Under the pieces are notes generated by a model that saw only the letters and a program-made list of their open reading frames with translations, searched no databases and was not told where the DNA came from. Both the position numbers and the translations under genes were made by a program. Of a stretch of DNA of 35,004 nt, positions 26,454 to 34,790 are shown piece by piece; position 1 is the first letter of the stretch, and each line of letters starts with the position of its first letter. Origin of the DNA: Chloroflexota bacterium (GTDB lineage Bacteria; Chloroflexota; Anaerolineae; Promineifilales; Promineifilaceae); the NCBI GenBank assembly GCA_024275635.1, contig JAJRYT010000050.1, forward strand, positions 1 through 35,004, given 5' to 3'.

Positions 26454-27866
26454 ATGGTAAGAACTAAAATAGTAGCCACAATCGGCCCCGCTTCCAATAA
26501 CCCTGAAACTATTCGCCGGATGCTAGACGCCGGTATGACCGTTGCCAGGATAAACTTCTCCCATGGCGATCACGACTCGCATATCCGCACAGTTGCTATG
26601 CTGCGTAAAGTCGCGGCATCAGAAAGCCGTGTCCTGGCTATCCTGGGAGACTTGCAAGGCCCGAAATTACGATTGGGGCATGTTAAAGCGGGGGGCATTC
26701 CCCTGGCTTTGGGGGATGAAGTGGTGTTAACGCCACATCGCGGTCAGCCGGCGATGATTCATTTGCCGCATCCTGACTTGATCGAAGCGGTGCAAGTTGG
26801 GGCCAGACTGGTCATCGGCGATGGCGAAGTTGAGTTTGCTGTGGCCGGGAAAAAAGAGGATACGCTGCGTTGTACGGTGACGGTTGCCGGTTTGCTTGAA
26901 TCGCGCAAAGGGGTTAATGCACCGGGAACTGACATGGCTGTTTCCAGCATTACGGAAAAAGATAAAGTTGACCTGGCTTTGGCATGCAAATTAGATTTGG
27001 ATTATGTGGCTTTGTCTTTTGTGCGTGCTGCTGCAGATGTGCAAGAATTGCGCGATCTGATGAAAATGGCTGGACGGACGATTCCTATTATCGCCAAAAT
27101 TGAGAAACGTGAAGCGATTGACCATCTGGAGGAAATTCGGGAAGCGGCTAATGGGATGATGGTAGCACGGGGCGACCTGGGGATTGAGGTCCTGCCTCAA
27201 GAAGTGCCGCTTTTACAGAAGCGGATCATTCAATGTTGTAATGAGGTGGGCAAGCCGGTGATTACGGCGACGCAGATGCTTCAATCTATGGTGGAGCATC
27301 CCCGACCAACCCGGGCCGAAGCGAGTGATGTAGCGAATGCCATCTTGGATGGGACAGATGCTGTCATGTTGTCCAATGAAACGGCAATGGGCAAGTTTCC
27401 AATTGAGGCTGTACAGATGATGGCGAATATTGCTGAAATCACAGAGCAGGCGTTTCCTTATAATTTGTGGCGGCAACGACGCCAGCAAAGCAGGAGTGAG
27501 TTGGTGGATATGGCGATTAGTGCAGCGAGTTGTGAAGTTGCCCGCCAGGTAGGGGCGCGTGCGATTGTGAGTACGACGATGTCGGGTTACACTGCCCAAC
27601 AGATAGCGCGCCATCGCCCGGAAACGGCCGTTATTGCTGTTACCCCTTCGTCCCATACACAACGCCGGCTGGCTCTGGTATGGGGCGTTGACTGCTTGCT
27701 GGTTTCTGATTTTCATGACACCGATGCGATGTTGGCGCAAGCTGTCGCGGCCCTGCGTTCATTCAATTTAGAACCGGGCAATAAACTGGTTATTACGGCT
27801 GGCGTTCCCTTTGGCAGCCAGGGGCAGACCAATCTCATTCAGGTACACACTATCGCCAACCATTGA
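26454..27866 (+). CDS. pyk: Pyruvate kinase
   Basis: The 470-residue enzyme makes ATP and pyruvate from phosphoenolpyruvate in glycolysis. It is recognised by TKIVATIGPAS at the start, ARINFSHG, LGDLQGPKLR, the signature IIAKIEKREAI, then VARGDLGIE and ITATQMLQSM. Length fits the standard enzyme without the extra C-terminal PEP-utiliser domain found in Bacillus. The ATG has no Shine-Dalgarno sequence. The CACTT repeat runs right up to it, so translation start efficiency may depend on the repeat. No other glycolytic gene is nearby. Confidence 0.96.
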   Translation: MVRTKIVATIGPASNNPETIRRMLDAGMTVARINFSHGDHDSHIRTVAMLRKVAASESRVLAILGDLQGPKLRLGHVKAGGIPLALGDEVVLTPHRGQPAMIHLPHPDLIEAVQVGARLVIGDGEVEFAVAGKKEDTLRCTVTVAGLLESRKGVNAPGTDMAVSSITEKDKVDLALACKLDLDYVALSFVRAAADVQELRDLMKMAGRTIPIIAKIEKREAIDHLEEIREAANGMMVARGDLGIEVLPQEVPLLQKRIIQCCNEVGKPVITATQMLQSMVEHPRPTRAEASDVANAILDGTDAVMLSNETAMGKFPIEAVQMMANIAEITEQAFPYNLWRQRRQQSRSELVDMAISAASCEVARQVGARAIVSTTMSGYTAQQIARHRPETAVIAVTPSSHTQRRLALVWGVDCLLVSDFHDTDAMLAQAVAALRSFNLEPGNKLVITAGVPFGSQGQTNLIQVHTIANH

Positions 27867-28284
27867 CATCAATGATTTCTTTGCAAAATTATTAAGATTG
27901 CCAGACAATCATTTGTATCTAAACACAAGATCACTGCAAAATAACGCCCGCGAATGATGGGAGGCGTGTTATAATTTGTACTTTGAAGAATAGGATATTG
28001 GCGTTTTTGATGTGTATTCTGGTAATTGAGTAAGGTTCTTCGGGAATTGGCGGGGGTGATAGGATATATTGCGTATTGCGTACTGTGTATCCGGAGAGAC
28101 CTTACGCAACACGTAACATGGCCGAGTCCTGCGAAATCTCAAAGAGTTTGATTTATTAAATACTGGAGTCTGGCGAAAATTGAATTTCAGTCGAGGCGTA
28201 GGGGCGGTTCGCGAACCGCCCCCTACCAGAGAGAAATTTAAAAAACGCCAGTGTCCAGTTAAATAGTGTGAAGGTGAGGCATAG
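27867..28284. other. Intergenic region with repeats upstream of the AAA+ gene
   Basis: It holds a short CTGGTAATTGAGTAA relic of the 124-bp repeat word (28018-28033). An ATTGCGT 7-nt repeat follows, whose partner TTACGCAACACGTAAC makes a hairpin (28066-28117). A palindrome lies at 28198-28226. A TATAAT at 27970 has no convincing -35. No gene is seen. Confidence 0.5.
28198..28226. repeat. GTAGGGGC palindrome
   Basis: GTAGGGGCGGTTCGCGAACC and its complement form a near-perfect 29-nt palindrome ending CCCCCTAC. The 20-base core is identical to the one inside hsdR at 13764. It is 59 nt upstream of the AAA+ gene start. Confidence 0.85.
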
Positions 28285-29595
28285 ATGGTCATGAACACTG
28301 GACAAAATTTACCTGACTGGACTCCCCCGCCAATCAAGAGTCTTGAAGATACGGGTTTAACCAGGATATTTGTTGAAGACCTGGCGCTCAAATTGCTGTA
28401 TTTCCAGGGGGAATTATCTGGACGAGATATTGCGGAACTACTCCATCTACCATTTCAAACAGTTGTGAGTCCTATCATGGATTCCTTGAAACGGGAGCAG
28501 CTGTGTGAAGTGAAGGGCGCGGGCGGATTAGGCACTGCGTCTTTCCGCTATATTATTACCGGGAAGGGAATTACCCGCACCCGAGAGCAACTGGAGCGTT
28601 CGGCATACACTGGGGCCGCACCAGTCCCCTGGGATGATTATGTCCGGGCTATTAATTCGCAGGGGGGCAAACAACTGCGGGTTAACCCACCAATTATGAA
28701 GAAAGCGTTGTCCCATCTAGTCTTGGAAGAATCGGTTTTTTCTAAGATTGGGCCAGCCGTTAATTCGGGTAAATCTATCTTCTTATATGGCCCTCCAGGT
28801 AACGGCAAGACGACGATTGCCGAGAGTATTGGCCGGATGATCTTGAAGAATGATATTTACATTCCTTACGCTGTGGAAGTAGATGGTCAAATCATTAAGG
28901 TTTATGATGAGATTAATCATGTGATGGTGCCGGAGGAGGAGCAAATTGCTCGCGGCGGAACAGGTCCATTGAATCGTCGAATGGATACCCGCTGGGTGAG
29001 AATTAAGCGCCCGGTTATTATGGTTGGCGGTGAGCTGACACTGGATGGGTTGGAATTGGTATACGATCCCAATAACCGGTTTTACGAAGCGCCTTTTCAG
29101 ATGAAGGCTAATGGCGGCATGTTCTTGATTGATGATTTTGGCCGCCAACAGATTCGGCCGCGTGATTTGTTGAACCGGTGGATTGTGCCTATGGAGAAGA
29201 ATATTGATTTTTTGGCGCTGCATACCGGACGCAAGGTGGAGGTCCCGTTTGCGGTGTTGATTGTGTTTTCAACAAATTTGCCGCCGCGCGATCTGGTGGA
29301 CGAAGCATTTTTGCGTCGAATTCGCCATAAAATCGAGGTATCGTCACCGACGTTTGATGGGTATCGGGAGATTTTTAAGCGGATGTGCGCGGCGCGTGGT
29401 ATGGAGTATGATGAGCAGGGTGTCCGGTATTTGTTGCAAGAATATTATGTGAAGCCTAAACGGCCGTTGCGGGCTAATCATCCCCGTGACTTGATTGAGC
29501 AAATGACAGACATTGCTGAATATTTTGGGGTGAAGCCGCAGTTATCGAAGGAGCTGATTGATCGGGCGGCAAATGCTTATTTCGTTGATTTGTAA
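28285..29595 (+). CDS. AAA+ ATPase with N-terminal winged-helix domain
   Basis: The 436-residue product has a helix-rich N-terminal region (about 28-95: GRDIAELLHLPFQTVVSPIM) that looks like a winged helix. An AAA+ domain follows, with Walker A GPPGNGKTT (169-177), Walker B GMFLIDDFG (about 281-289) and a sensor-like VFSTNLPPRDLVD, then an arginine-bearing FLRRIRHKI. A C-terminal lid follows. The combination suggests a remodelling ATPase or a regulator, but the target is unknown. AAGGTGAGG lies just before the start; a second ATG two codons later is almost as good. No neighbour gives a functional hint, and a terminator follows, so it stands alone. Confidence 0.85.
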   Translation: MVMNTGQNLPDWTPPPIKSLEDTGLTRIFVEDLALKLLYFQGELSGRDIAELLHLPFQTVVSPIMDSLKREQLCEVKGAGGLGTASFRYIITGKGITRTREQLERSAYTGAAPVPWDDYVRAINSQGGKQLRVNPPIMKKALSHLVLEESVFSKIGPAVNSGKSIFLYGPPGNGKTTIAESIGRMILKNDIYIPYAVEVDGQIIKVYDEINHVMVPEEEQIARGGTGPLNRRMDTRWVRIKRPVIMVGGELTLDGLELVYDPNNRFYEAPFQMKANGGMFLIDDFGRQQIRPRDLLNRWIVPMEKNIDFLALHTGRKVEVPFAVLIVFSTNLPPRDLVDEAFLRRIRHKIEVSSPTFDGYREIFKRMCAARGMEYDEQGVRYLLQEYYVKPKRPLRANHPRDLIEQMTDIAEYFGVKPQLSKELIDRAANAYFVDL

Positions 29596-29619
29596 GCACG
29601 GTGATAGCAGGTAAGGATG

Positions 29620-29663
29620 AAGGCGGAAGGCTAAAGGGTATTAATGAGGCGTTCCGCCTTTTT
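29620..29663 (+). terminator. Probable terminator after the AAA+ gene
   Basis: A 9-bp perfect stem AAGGCGGAA / TTCCGCCTT with a loop of about 23 nt is followed by TTTG, the last stem bases also being T. The long loop lowers certainty. Confidence 0.6.
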
Positions 29664-29701
29664 GTTATCTGGTAGTTATTCGGGATTGGCAGGGAGTGAA
29701 T

Positions 29702-30418
29702 ATGGATTGGTTGACGGCGGCGGGGCCTTTGATCATTGGACATCGGGGGGCAAGCGCGTATGCGCCGGAGAATACGTTGGCGGCGTTTGGGTTGGCGGTG
29801 GATCTGGGGGCGGATGGGATTGAGTTGGATGTACAATTGACGGCCGACGGCCGTTTAGTAATCATTCATGATTTGGATGTGGCCCGAACGACGGATGGGC
29901 AGGGCAAAGTATCTGATTTAACGGCGCCAGAACTGCAGGCGTTTGACGCTGGAGAAGGGCAGACGATCCCCACGTTGGATTAATTGTTTGAGATGTTGGG
30001 ACCGCGGGCGCTGTACAATATCGAAGTGAAATATTTTGGCTGGCGTGAGGTGGGTGTGGAAACGGCCGTTGCCGACCGTATTGCCGCTTATCATCTAGAA
30101 AACCGGGCGCTGGTTTCATCCTTCAACCCCCTGACCGTGCGGCGGGCGCGGCGCTCCCTGTCGCCTTCAACACCGGTAGCCCTCATTCGCCGCACAGGGT
30201 GGTTGAAATATGGCTATTGGCTGGCCAACGGCGAAGCGGACCACCCGCACTATTCGCTGGTGGATGAGTCATACATGGCCTGGGCCAGGCGGCGCGGTTA
30301 CCGGGTGAATGTGTGGACGGTAAATGAGCCGGATGAGGCGCGGCGGTTGGCCCGCCTGGGTGTGAATGGCCTTATTACCACTAAGCCGGATTTGATCCGG
30401 GAGAGCTTGGGATTATGA
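29702..30418 (+). pseudogene. Glycerophosphodiester phosphodiesterase, interrupted by one in-frame TAA
   Basis: Read through, this is a 238-residue GDPD. The N-terminal part holds the catalytic GHRGASAYAPENTLAAF and the metal-binding ELDVQLTADG with IIHD. The C-terminal part holds ALYNIEVK and RVNVWTVNEP, plus the family ending GLITTKPDL. A TAA at 29981-29983 splits TIPTLD from LFEML with no frame shift. The family normally has TLDEvfe or TLEEvl here, so GAA or GAG has become TAA. GGGAG precedes the ATG. It overlaps the lipid-kinase gene by 4 nt (ATGA), so the pair was or is an operon for lipid turnover. Alternatives are a base-call error or read-through. Confidence 0.85.
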
Positions 30419-31314
30419 AAGTTAAAATTATTCTCAATCCGTATGCTAATCGTTGGGGGGCGAAGGGGAAGATAGCAGCGGTGGAAGCGGCGTTTACGGC
30501 CGTTAACCTACCCTACGATCTCGCCGTTACCGACAAACCGCGCGACGGAACTGATGCCGCCCGCAATGCCGCGTTAAATGGCTACGATGCAGTCGTAGCC
30601 GCTGGCGGAGACGGCGCCATCAGCGAAATCGTGAACGGCCTCATTCAGGCTAATCCCGATGCGCCTACTGTTCCCTTGGGCATTGTGCCCATCGGTTCGG
30701 CCAATGATTTCAGCAAAATGGTTCATTTGCCAGACGACATTGCCGCGGCGGCGCAGGTGATTGCCGCCGGCAAAACACGCCAGGTTGACGCTGGTGAAAT
30801 TCGCCTGCCCGACCAGGTTCATTATTTTTTGAACAACAGCGCTGTAGCCATGGAGCCGATGATTACGCTGGAACATATCAAAATCACGCGCATATCCGGG
30901 GAGATGCGTTATTATGTGGCTTTGCTTAAAGGAATCATCAAGCTAAAAGCATGGCAGATGCGGTTGACTTGGGATGGCGGGGGCTATGAGGGGCCGACAT
31001 ATCTTCTTTCGTTGTGCAACAGCCCGCGCACGGGCGGTTTTATGATGGCTCCCGGCGCTGAGGTAGATGATGGTTTGTTTGATTTTGTGCTGGCTCCAGA
31101 AGTATCAAAAGGGACAGTGGTAGCGATTTTACTCCGCCTGCTTCGTGGGACACACATTCATCATGCCAAAGTGACGTTTGGCCGAACATCGCGCCTGACA
31201 ATTGAGAGCCGCCCAGGCACGCCGATTCATGCCGATGGTGAAATATTGAGGGAGGCGGCAACGGCCGTTACTTATCAACTCCTCCCTGGCAAAATAACAT
31301 TGCTGACCCCATAA
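30415..31314 (+). CDS. Diacylglycerol-kinase-family lipid kinase (DagK/YegS-like)
   Basis: The 299-residue protein opens VKIILNPYANRWGAKGK. It carries the nucleotide-binding GGDGAISEIVNGL and the GIVPIGSANDF motif that mark DAGK-catalytic-domain kinases. The C-terminal half forms the beta-sandwich typical of DgkB and YegS (NSPRTGGFMMAPGAEVDDGL). It likely phosphorylates diacylglycerol or another lipid alcohol at the membrane. The ATG overlaps the upstream GDPD stop as ATGA, so translation is coupled to that broken gene. A ribosome stopping at the internal TAA 430 nt earlier could reduce its expression. It converges with the next gene, with stops 2 nt apart. Confidence 0.92.
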   Translation: MKVKIILNPYANRWGAKGKIAAVEAAFTAVNLPYDLAVTDKPRDGTDAARNAALNGYDAVVAAGGDGAISEIVNGLIQANPDAPTVPLGIVPIGSANDFSKMVHLPDDIAAAAQVIAAGKTRQVDAGEIRLPDQVHYFLNNSAVAMEPMITLEHIKITRISGEMRYYVALLKGIIKLKAWQMRLTWDGGGYEGPTYLLSLCNSPRTGGFMMAPGAEVDDGLFDFVLAPEVSKGTVVAILLRLLRGTHIHHAKVTFGRTSRLTIESRPGTPIHADGEILREAATAVTYQLLPGKITLLTP

Positions 31315-31316
31315 CC

Positions 31317-32549
31317 TTATTGATAAATAATAATAGATGGCTGCGGAAATAAAGACCCCATTACATCTGCCGGCGACAACAGCGGCGAATCGCCATCCGT
31401 TGGGAACAACTTAAACCCGCCATATTCAAAACCCGGCTCATTCGCATATTGATTATAATTGCTGATTTTGGGGCCAGACGCCCCAACCCCATCCCCATCA
31501 ATAACTAATTCCACAAAAGGATACTGTTCAATCAACTCTTTATCAGGCAGCATACTGTTCTTAAATTGATGCAGCATCAACACCTTGTTGAGGCCAATTT
31601 CGTAGCCGATCCCATTCAAATTGACCTGGATTTCATTAATTTGGCTGGCATACAGCTGACCGATATTAACCCCAGCGACTTGTTCTTCATTCATCGTAAA
31701 TTCCGGATCAATGGCTAGATGAACATGCGGCTCGTACAACAAGTAGCGAATGCGGTTGAATTCATCCATGATGTTGGCACGGCCTGGTTGAATGTCCAAA
31801 ACGACGACGACGCCAGTTTCTTTAGCCGCAGCAACCCATTCTTCAATAATGCCTAAATCCAGGTGATGGCGATAATCGGGCGGATAGGCGTTAGCGACAG
31901 TGGCAATGATATGATAGCCGGGCAGCGCCAGACGGTCTGGCGAAAGCGCCTGGTATGGTTGAACGTAATCACGGCGCAATACATTCAAAGTGTGGCTGCG
32001 GGAGTAATCGCCTAATTTGCCCAGCCCTGAACCAAGCGGACTGCCGTAGAAGGAGATAATACGGAATTTGTCCAGGAATCCTTGTGGCTGACCGGGGACG
32101 GGGTTGAGGTCGAGAATTGGATTAGAGGCTGGTGGGGGCGGGGGCGGCGGCTCAGTAGGCGGGGCAGCGGTTGGCGGCGGCTCAGTCGGCAGCGGGGGCG
32201 GCGTATTGGTTGGCGAGGCTGGGGGGGGGGTATCAGTTGGAATGGGTGATGGCGTGTTTGTTGGGGCCGGTGTTGGCGTATCTGTGGGGATGGGCGATGG
32301 CGTATCTGTTGGCCTTGTTGTTTCTGTGGGGAAGGGAGTGGATGTGTTTGTTGGGGGCAGCTCTGTTGCGGCGATGGTTACTGCGCTGATCGCCTGCGTT
32401 GGATATAAATCTACGCTAGCCGTTGCCGCCAGGGTGGGTAATGGTTCGCGCCGAAATGAAGATAAATCATTGGTGATTGTTGTTACTAACAGGCCGATTC
32501 CGCCAGCGATTCCTATAATGACAAGTGATAGAAGCAGACGATTTTTAAT
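31317..32549 (-). CDS. Membrane-anchored extracellular protein with Pro/Thr-rich linker, function unknown
   Basis: The product is 410 residues from a proposed ATT start. It begins MKNRLLLSLVIIGIAGGIGL, a clear signal anchor. A Pro/Thr/Ser linker (about 60-145) with repeated PTDTP/PTNTP words follows, then a globular domain of about 250 residues. That domain has barrel-like patterns (VVVVLDIQPGRANIMDEFNR, HVHLAIDPEFTM) suggestive of a TIM-barrel hydrolase-like fold, not a recognised family. No ATG exists in frame near the signal. A GTG at 32600 has no ribosome binding site, while the ATT at 32549 has GGAG at 8 nt. It lies just downstream of the structured RNA and its terminator. Confidence 0.75.
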   Translation of the reverse strand: MKNRLLLSLVIIGIAGGIGLLVTTITNDLSSFRREPLPTLAATASVDLYPTQAISAVTIAATELPPTNTSTPFPTETTRPTDTPSPIPTDTPTPAPTNTPSPIPTDTPPPASPTNTPPPLPTEPPPTAAPPTEPPPPPPPASNPILDLNPVPGQPQGFLDKFRIISFYGSPLGSGLGKLGDYSRSHTLNVLRRDYVQPYQALSPDRLALPGYHIIATVANAYPPDYRHHLDLGIIEEWVAAAKETGVVVVLDIQPGRANIMDEFNRIRYLLYEPHVHLAIDPEFTMNEEQVAGVNIGQLYASQINEIQVNLNGIGYEIGLNKVLMLHQFKNSMLPDKELIEQYPFVELVIDGDGVGASGPKISNYNQYANEPGFEYGGFKLFPTDGDSPLLSPADVMGSLFPQPSIIIYQ

Positions 32550-32629
32550 GATATTTTCTCCAGGAGAGCGATGTTGTGAACAAGATAGCCATGCAGTCAC
32601 GAACGGCGAAGCAGGTCTATTAGATAACC

Positions 32630-32657
32630 AAAAGCCCCTGATGGTTTAATCAGGGGC
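32630..32657 (-). terminator. Terminator of the structured RNA
   Basis: On the minus strand GCCCCTGAT and ATCAGGGGC form a perfect 9-bp stem around a 6-nt loop, followed by TTTT. Confidence 0.88.
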
Positions 32658-32883
32658 CGACGGCCTGACTTGAAAAAGAAGGGATGACAACATGCCTGAT
32701 AGATATTGTCTAGTCCCCGCCGTGCCGTGTGGGATCTGGGGGTTGAACCTGCAAAAGCAGGTGGGAATCTTTTCGCGAGGACTTTGCCTTGCCTACCGGC
32801 TACTACATCCCCTCTGCGCATTTTGATCCCCTTATGTATGGCGTTGGCTCAACATAGAAACCCATCACGCACACAGTAGGGAC
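32630..32883 (-). ncRNA. Structured non-coding RNA, possibly 6S RNA
   Basis: A promoter at 32918-32890 and a strong terminator at 32657-32630 frame a rod-like structure on the minus strand. AGAGGGGATG (near 32815-32806) pairs with CATCCCTTCT (32686-32677). Inside a large internal loop, AGTCCTCGC (32783-32775) pairs with GCGGGGACT (32720-32712). The tip is ACCTGC-TTTT-GCAGGT (32762-32747). A long hairpin with an open central bubble, about 190 nt plus a terminator, is the 6S RNA plan; that RNA inhibits RNA polymerase. No SRP, RNase P or tmRNA motif was found. A riboswitch is less likely because the terminator separates it from the next gene. Confidence 0.45.
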
Positions 32884-32889
32884 GGGCAG

Positions 32890-32918
32890 ATACTAGCACA
32901 CTCTTTTTAGGTTGGCAA
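32890..32918 (-). promoter_or_regulatory. Promoter of the structured RNA
   Basis: TTGCCA and TAGTAT are 17 nt apart on the minus strand. Transcription would start about 32883. An ACGGCCGT motif lies just upstream. Confidence 0.65.
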
Positions 32919-32953
32919 GGTGGGCAGAACGGCCGTTTCCCTGTCATAAACCC

Positions 32954-33601
32954 TCATTCCCCATTCGGAAATACAACATCTTCCCGTCCCGCCAGCTTAT
33001 CCTGAATGCGTTCGATGACAATATCCAGGTGATGTGGTTTGTGTACAAAATCGAGATGCTCGCTAGGGATCATTAAGACCGGGCACAAGTCAAACGTTGC
33101 CATCCAATCTTCGTAGAACGATTCCAGCAGGGAAAGATATTCGGCCGTGATGCCGCTTTCCATTTCACGCCCGCGCTGATGGATGCGATTCATCAAAACA
33201 GGCACGGGGGCGTTGAGATAGAGAAGTAAATCGGGACGGGGCAGGCTGTCCACAATCAAATCAAAAACCCGGCGATAGGCCCGGTAATCCCGCTCGCGCA
33301 TACTGCCCATGTGATGGACGGCGCGGGCGAAAATGTAGGCGTCTTCATAAATGCTGCGGTCAGCGATGGCCGACTGAGGGCTGCTGGCTAATTCCAGGTG
33401 TTGTTCGGCGCGGTGGCCCAGGAAGAATACTTGTAAATGGAACGCCCACCGCGCCATATCGGCATAAAAGTCGGACAGGTAGGGGTTGTCAGCAACGGAT
33501 TCGTAGGAGGTTTGCCAGCCCAGCCGGTCGCCAATGCGTTCGGTAAGGGAGGTTTTGCCAGTTCCAATGTTGCCGGCGACGAGGATGAGATGTTTGGTCA
33601 T
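32954..33601 (-). CDS. Deoxynucleoside kinase
   Basis: The 215-residue enzyme phosphorylates deoxyadenosine or deoxyguanosine (or related) with ATP for salvage. It has P-loop GNIGTGKTS (about 10-18), the substrate-side YESVADNPYL, the DRSIYEDAYIFA motif of the dNK family and a lid with RIHQRGREMESG. Length is normal. AGGA precedes the ATG. It follows ychF at 75 nt across a hairpin, probably in one transcript. Functionally it opposes the deoB-deoC route at the other end of the window, which degrades deoxynucleosides. Confidence 0.92.
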   Translation of the reverse strand: MTKHLILVAGNIGTGKTSLTERIGDRLGWQTSYESVADNPYLSDFYADMARWAFHLQVFFLGHRAEQHLELASSPQSAIADRSIYEDAYIFARAVHHMGSMRERDYRAYRRVFDLIVDSLPRPDLLLYLNAPVPVLMNRIHQRGREMESGITAEYLSLLESFYEDWMATFDLCPVLMIPSEHLDFVHKPHHLDIVIERIQDKLAGREDVVFPNGE

Positions 33602-33616
33602 TGAATTTCCTGCTGG

Positions 33617-33672
33617 TTAGCATGTCAGCCAGTTAGCTAATCAGCTAACTGGCTGACCGGCTGACATGCTAA
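33617..33672. repeat. CAGCCAGTTAGCTAA octamer hairpin between ychF and the kinase
   Basis: TTAGCATGTCAGCCAGTTAG and the later CTAACTGGCTGACCGGCTGA with its GCTAA tail form a long inverted repeat with an 8-nt internal duplication. There is no T-tract, so it is a repeat element rather than an obvious terminator. Confidence 0.75.
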
Positions 33673-33676
33673 ATTG

Positions 33677-34780
33677 CTAAACATTAAATCGGAAAAGTAT
33701 TATATCACCATCCTGGATGATATAATCTTTACCTTCGATACGCATGGCTCCGGCTGACTTAACGGCCGTTTCCCCCCCATACTTTTCAAACATTGCAAAC
33801 GGAATCACTTCCGCCCGAATGAATCCCCGCTCAAAATCCGTATGAATGACGCCGGCTGCCTGTGGCGCCGTCGAACCCTGGCGCACTTCCCAGGCGCGAA
33901 CCTCGTTTTCATTCCTGGTGAAAAAGCTGATGAGTCCCAGGGCATGGAAACTCTTGCGGATAACCTGTTCCAGTCCGCTTTCCGTCACGCCAGAAAGCGC
34001 CAGGTATTCTTGCCGCTCTTTTTCAGTCATGTCAATCATCGCTTCTTCCAGTTGGGCGCATATCTTCACAAACTCAGCGCCATGTTCGGCGGCAATAGCG
34101 CGGGCAGTCTGTACGTAATCATTATCCTCAACGAGTCCATCTTCATCCACATTGGCGGCATAAATGATCTGCTTGCCGGTGAGAAAGTGCAGCTCCTGGT
34201 TGAGGCTGATGAAGGCGTGGGTTTCCTGGTTGGGAAAAGTATTGACCGGATGACCTGCTTCCAAATGGGCTTGCAGTGTTTCGGCCATCGCCAACAGCGG
34301 TCCATAAACTTTACGATCCCCTTTGACCTGCCGCGTCAGCCGTTCGATTTTGCGCTCAAGCTGCTCTAAATCGGCCAAAACCAGTTCGAGATTAATGATG
34401 TCAATGTCAGCGGCGGGGTCAGGTTGGGCGCTGATGTGGATGACGTTGGGGTCATCGAAGCAGCGGACGATGTGGATAAGTACGGCCGTATCCCGCACAT
34501 CCCCCAAAAACTGATTACCCAACCCTTCACCGTGACTGGCCCCCTGCACCAGTCCAGCAATATCCACAAACTCAATCGTGGCCTGAATCTGGTTGGGCGC
34601 ACCAATCATCTCAGCCAGCTTGTCCACACGCGCATCCGGTACAGGCACAATTGCTTTGTTCGGCTTAATCGTGCAAAAAGGGTAATTGGCAACCTCGGCG
34701 TTCTGCGCCCTGGTCAGGGCGTTAAACAGCGTGCTTTTGCCTACATTGGGCAGGCCCACAATTCCGATGCTGAGAGACAT
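33677..34780 (-). CDS. ychF: YchF/Ola1-family ATPase
   Basis: The 367-residue protein starts MSLSIGIVGLPNVGKSTLFN (P-loop 9-17) and has a switch region DIAGLVQGASHGEGLGNQFL. At the G4 position it reads NVDE instead of NKxD, the change that makes this family prefer ATP over GTP. The C-terminal TGS domain ends in DYIIQDGDIILFRFNV. YchF binds ribosomes and is linked to stress and translation. The open frame continues 43 codons upstream, but those codons are the translated TAATTGG repeat. The ATG at 34780 matches the family start. It has no Shine-Dalgarno; the repeat array ends 10 nt away. Confidence 0.96.
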   Translation of the reverse strand: MSLSIGIVGLPNVGKSTLFNALTRAQNAEVANYPFCTIKPNKAIVPVPDARVDKLAEMIGAPNQIQATIEFVDIAGLVQGASHGEGLGNQFLGDVRDTAVLIHIVRCFDDPNVIHISAQPDPAADIDIINLELVLADLEQLERKIERLTRQVKGDRKVYGPLLAMAETLQAHLEAGHPVNTFPNQETHAFISLNQELHFLTGKQIIYAANVDEDGLVEDNDYVQTARAIAAEHGAEFVKICAQLEEAMIDMTEKERQEYLALSGVTESGLEQVIRKSFHALGLISFFTRNENEVRAWEVRQGSTAPQAAGVIHTDFERGFIRAEVIPFAMFEKYGGETAVKSAGAMRIEGKDYIIQDGDIILFRFNV

Positions 34781-34790
34781 AATGATAAAT

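Noticed and set aside
12582..29983. Reassigned TAA codon
   Set aside because: TAA ends several intact genes here (for example the methyltransferase at 558, the penicillin-binding protein at 9153, the lipid kinase at 31314), so a general recoding is excluded.
32597..32821. A 74-codon minus-strand frame with AAGGGG before its ATG
   Set aside because: It lies inside the paired stems and terminator of the structured RNA and resembles no protein. The ribosome-site match is probably chance, although a small ORF cannot be fully excluded.
32630..32883. Riboswitch controlling the anchored protein
   Set aside because: No known aptamer motif was found and a complete terminator stands between it and the gene. 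Not fully excluded, but a free-standing RNA fits better.
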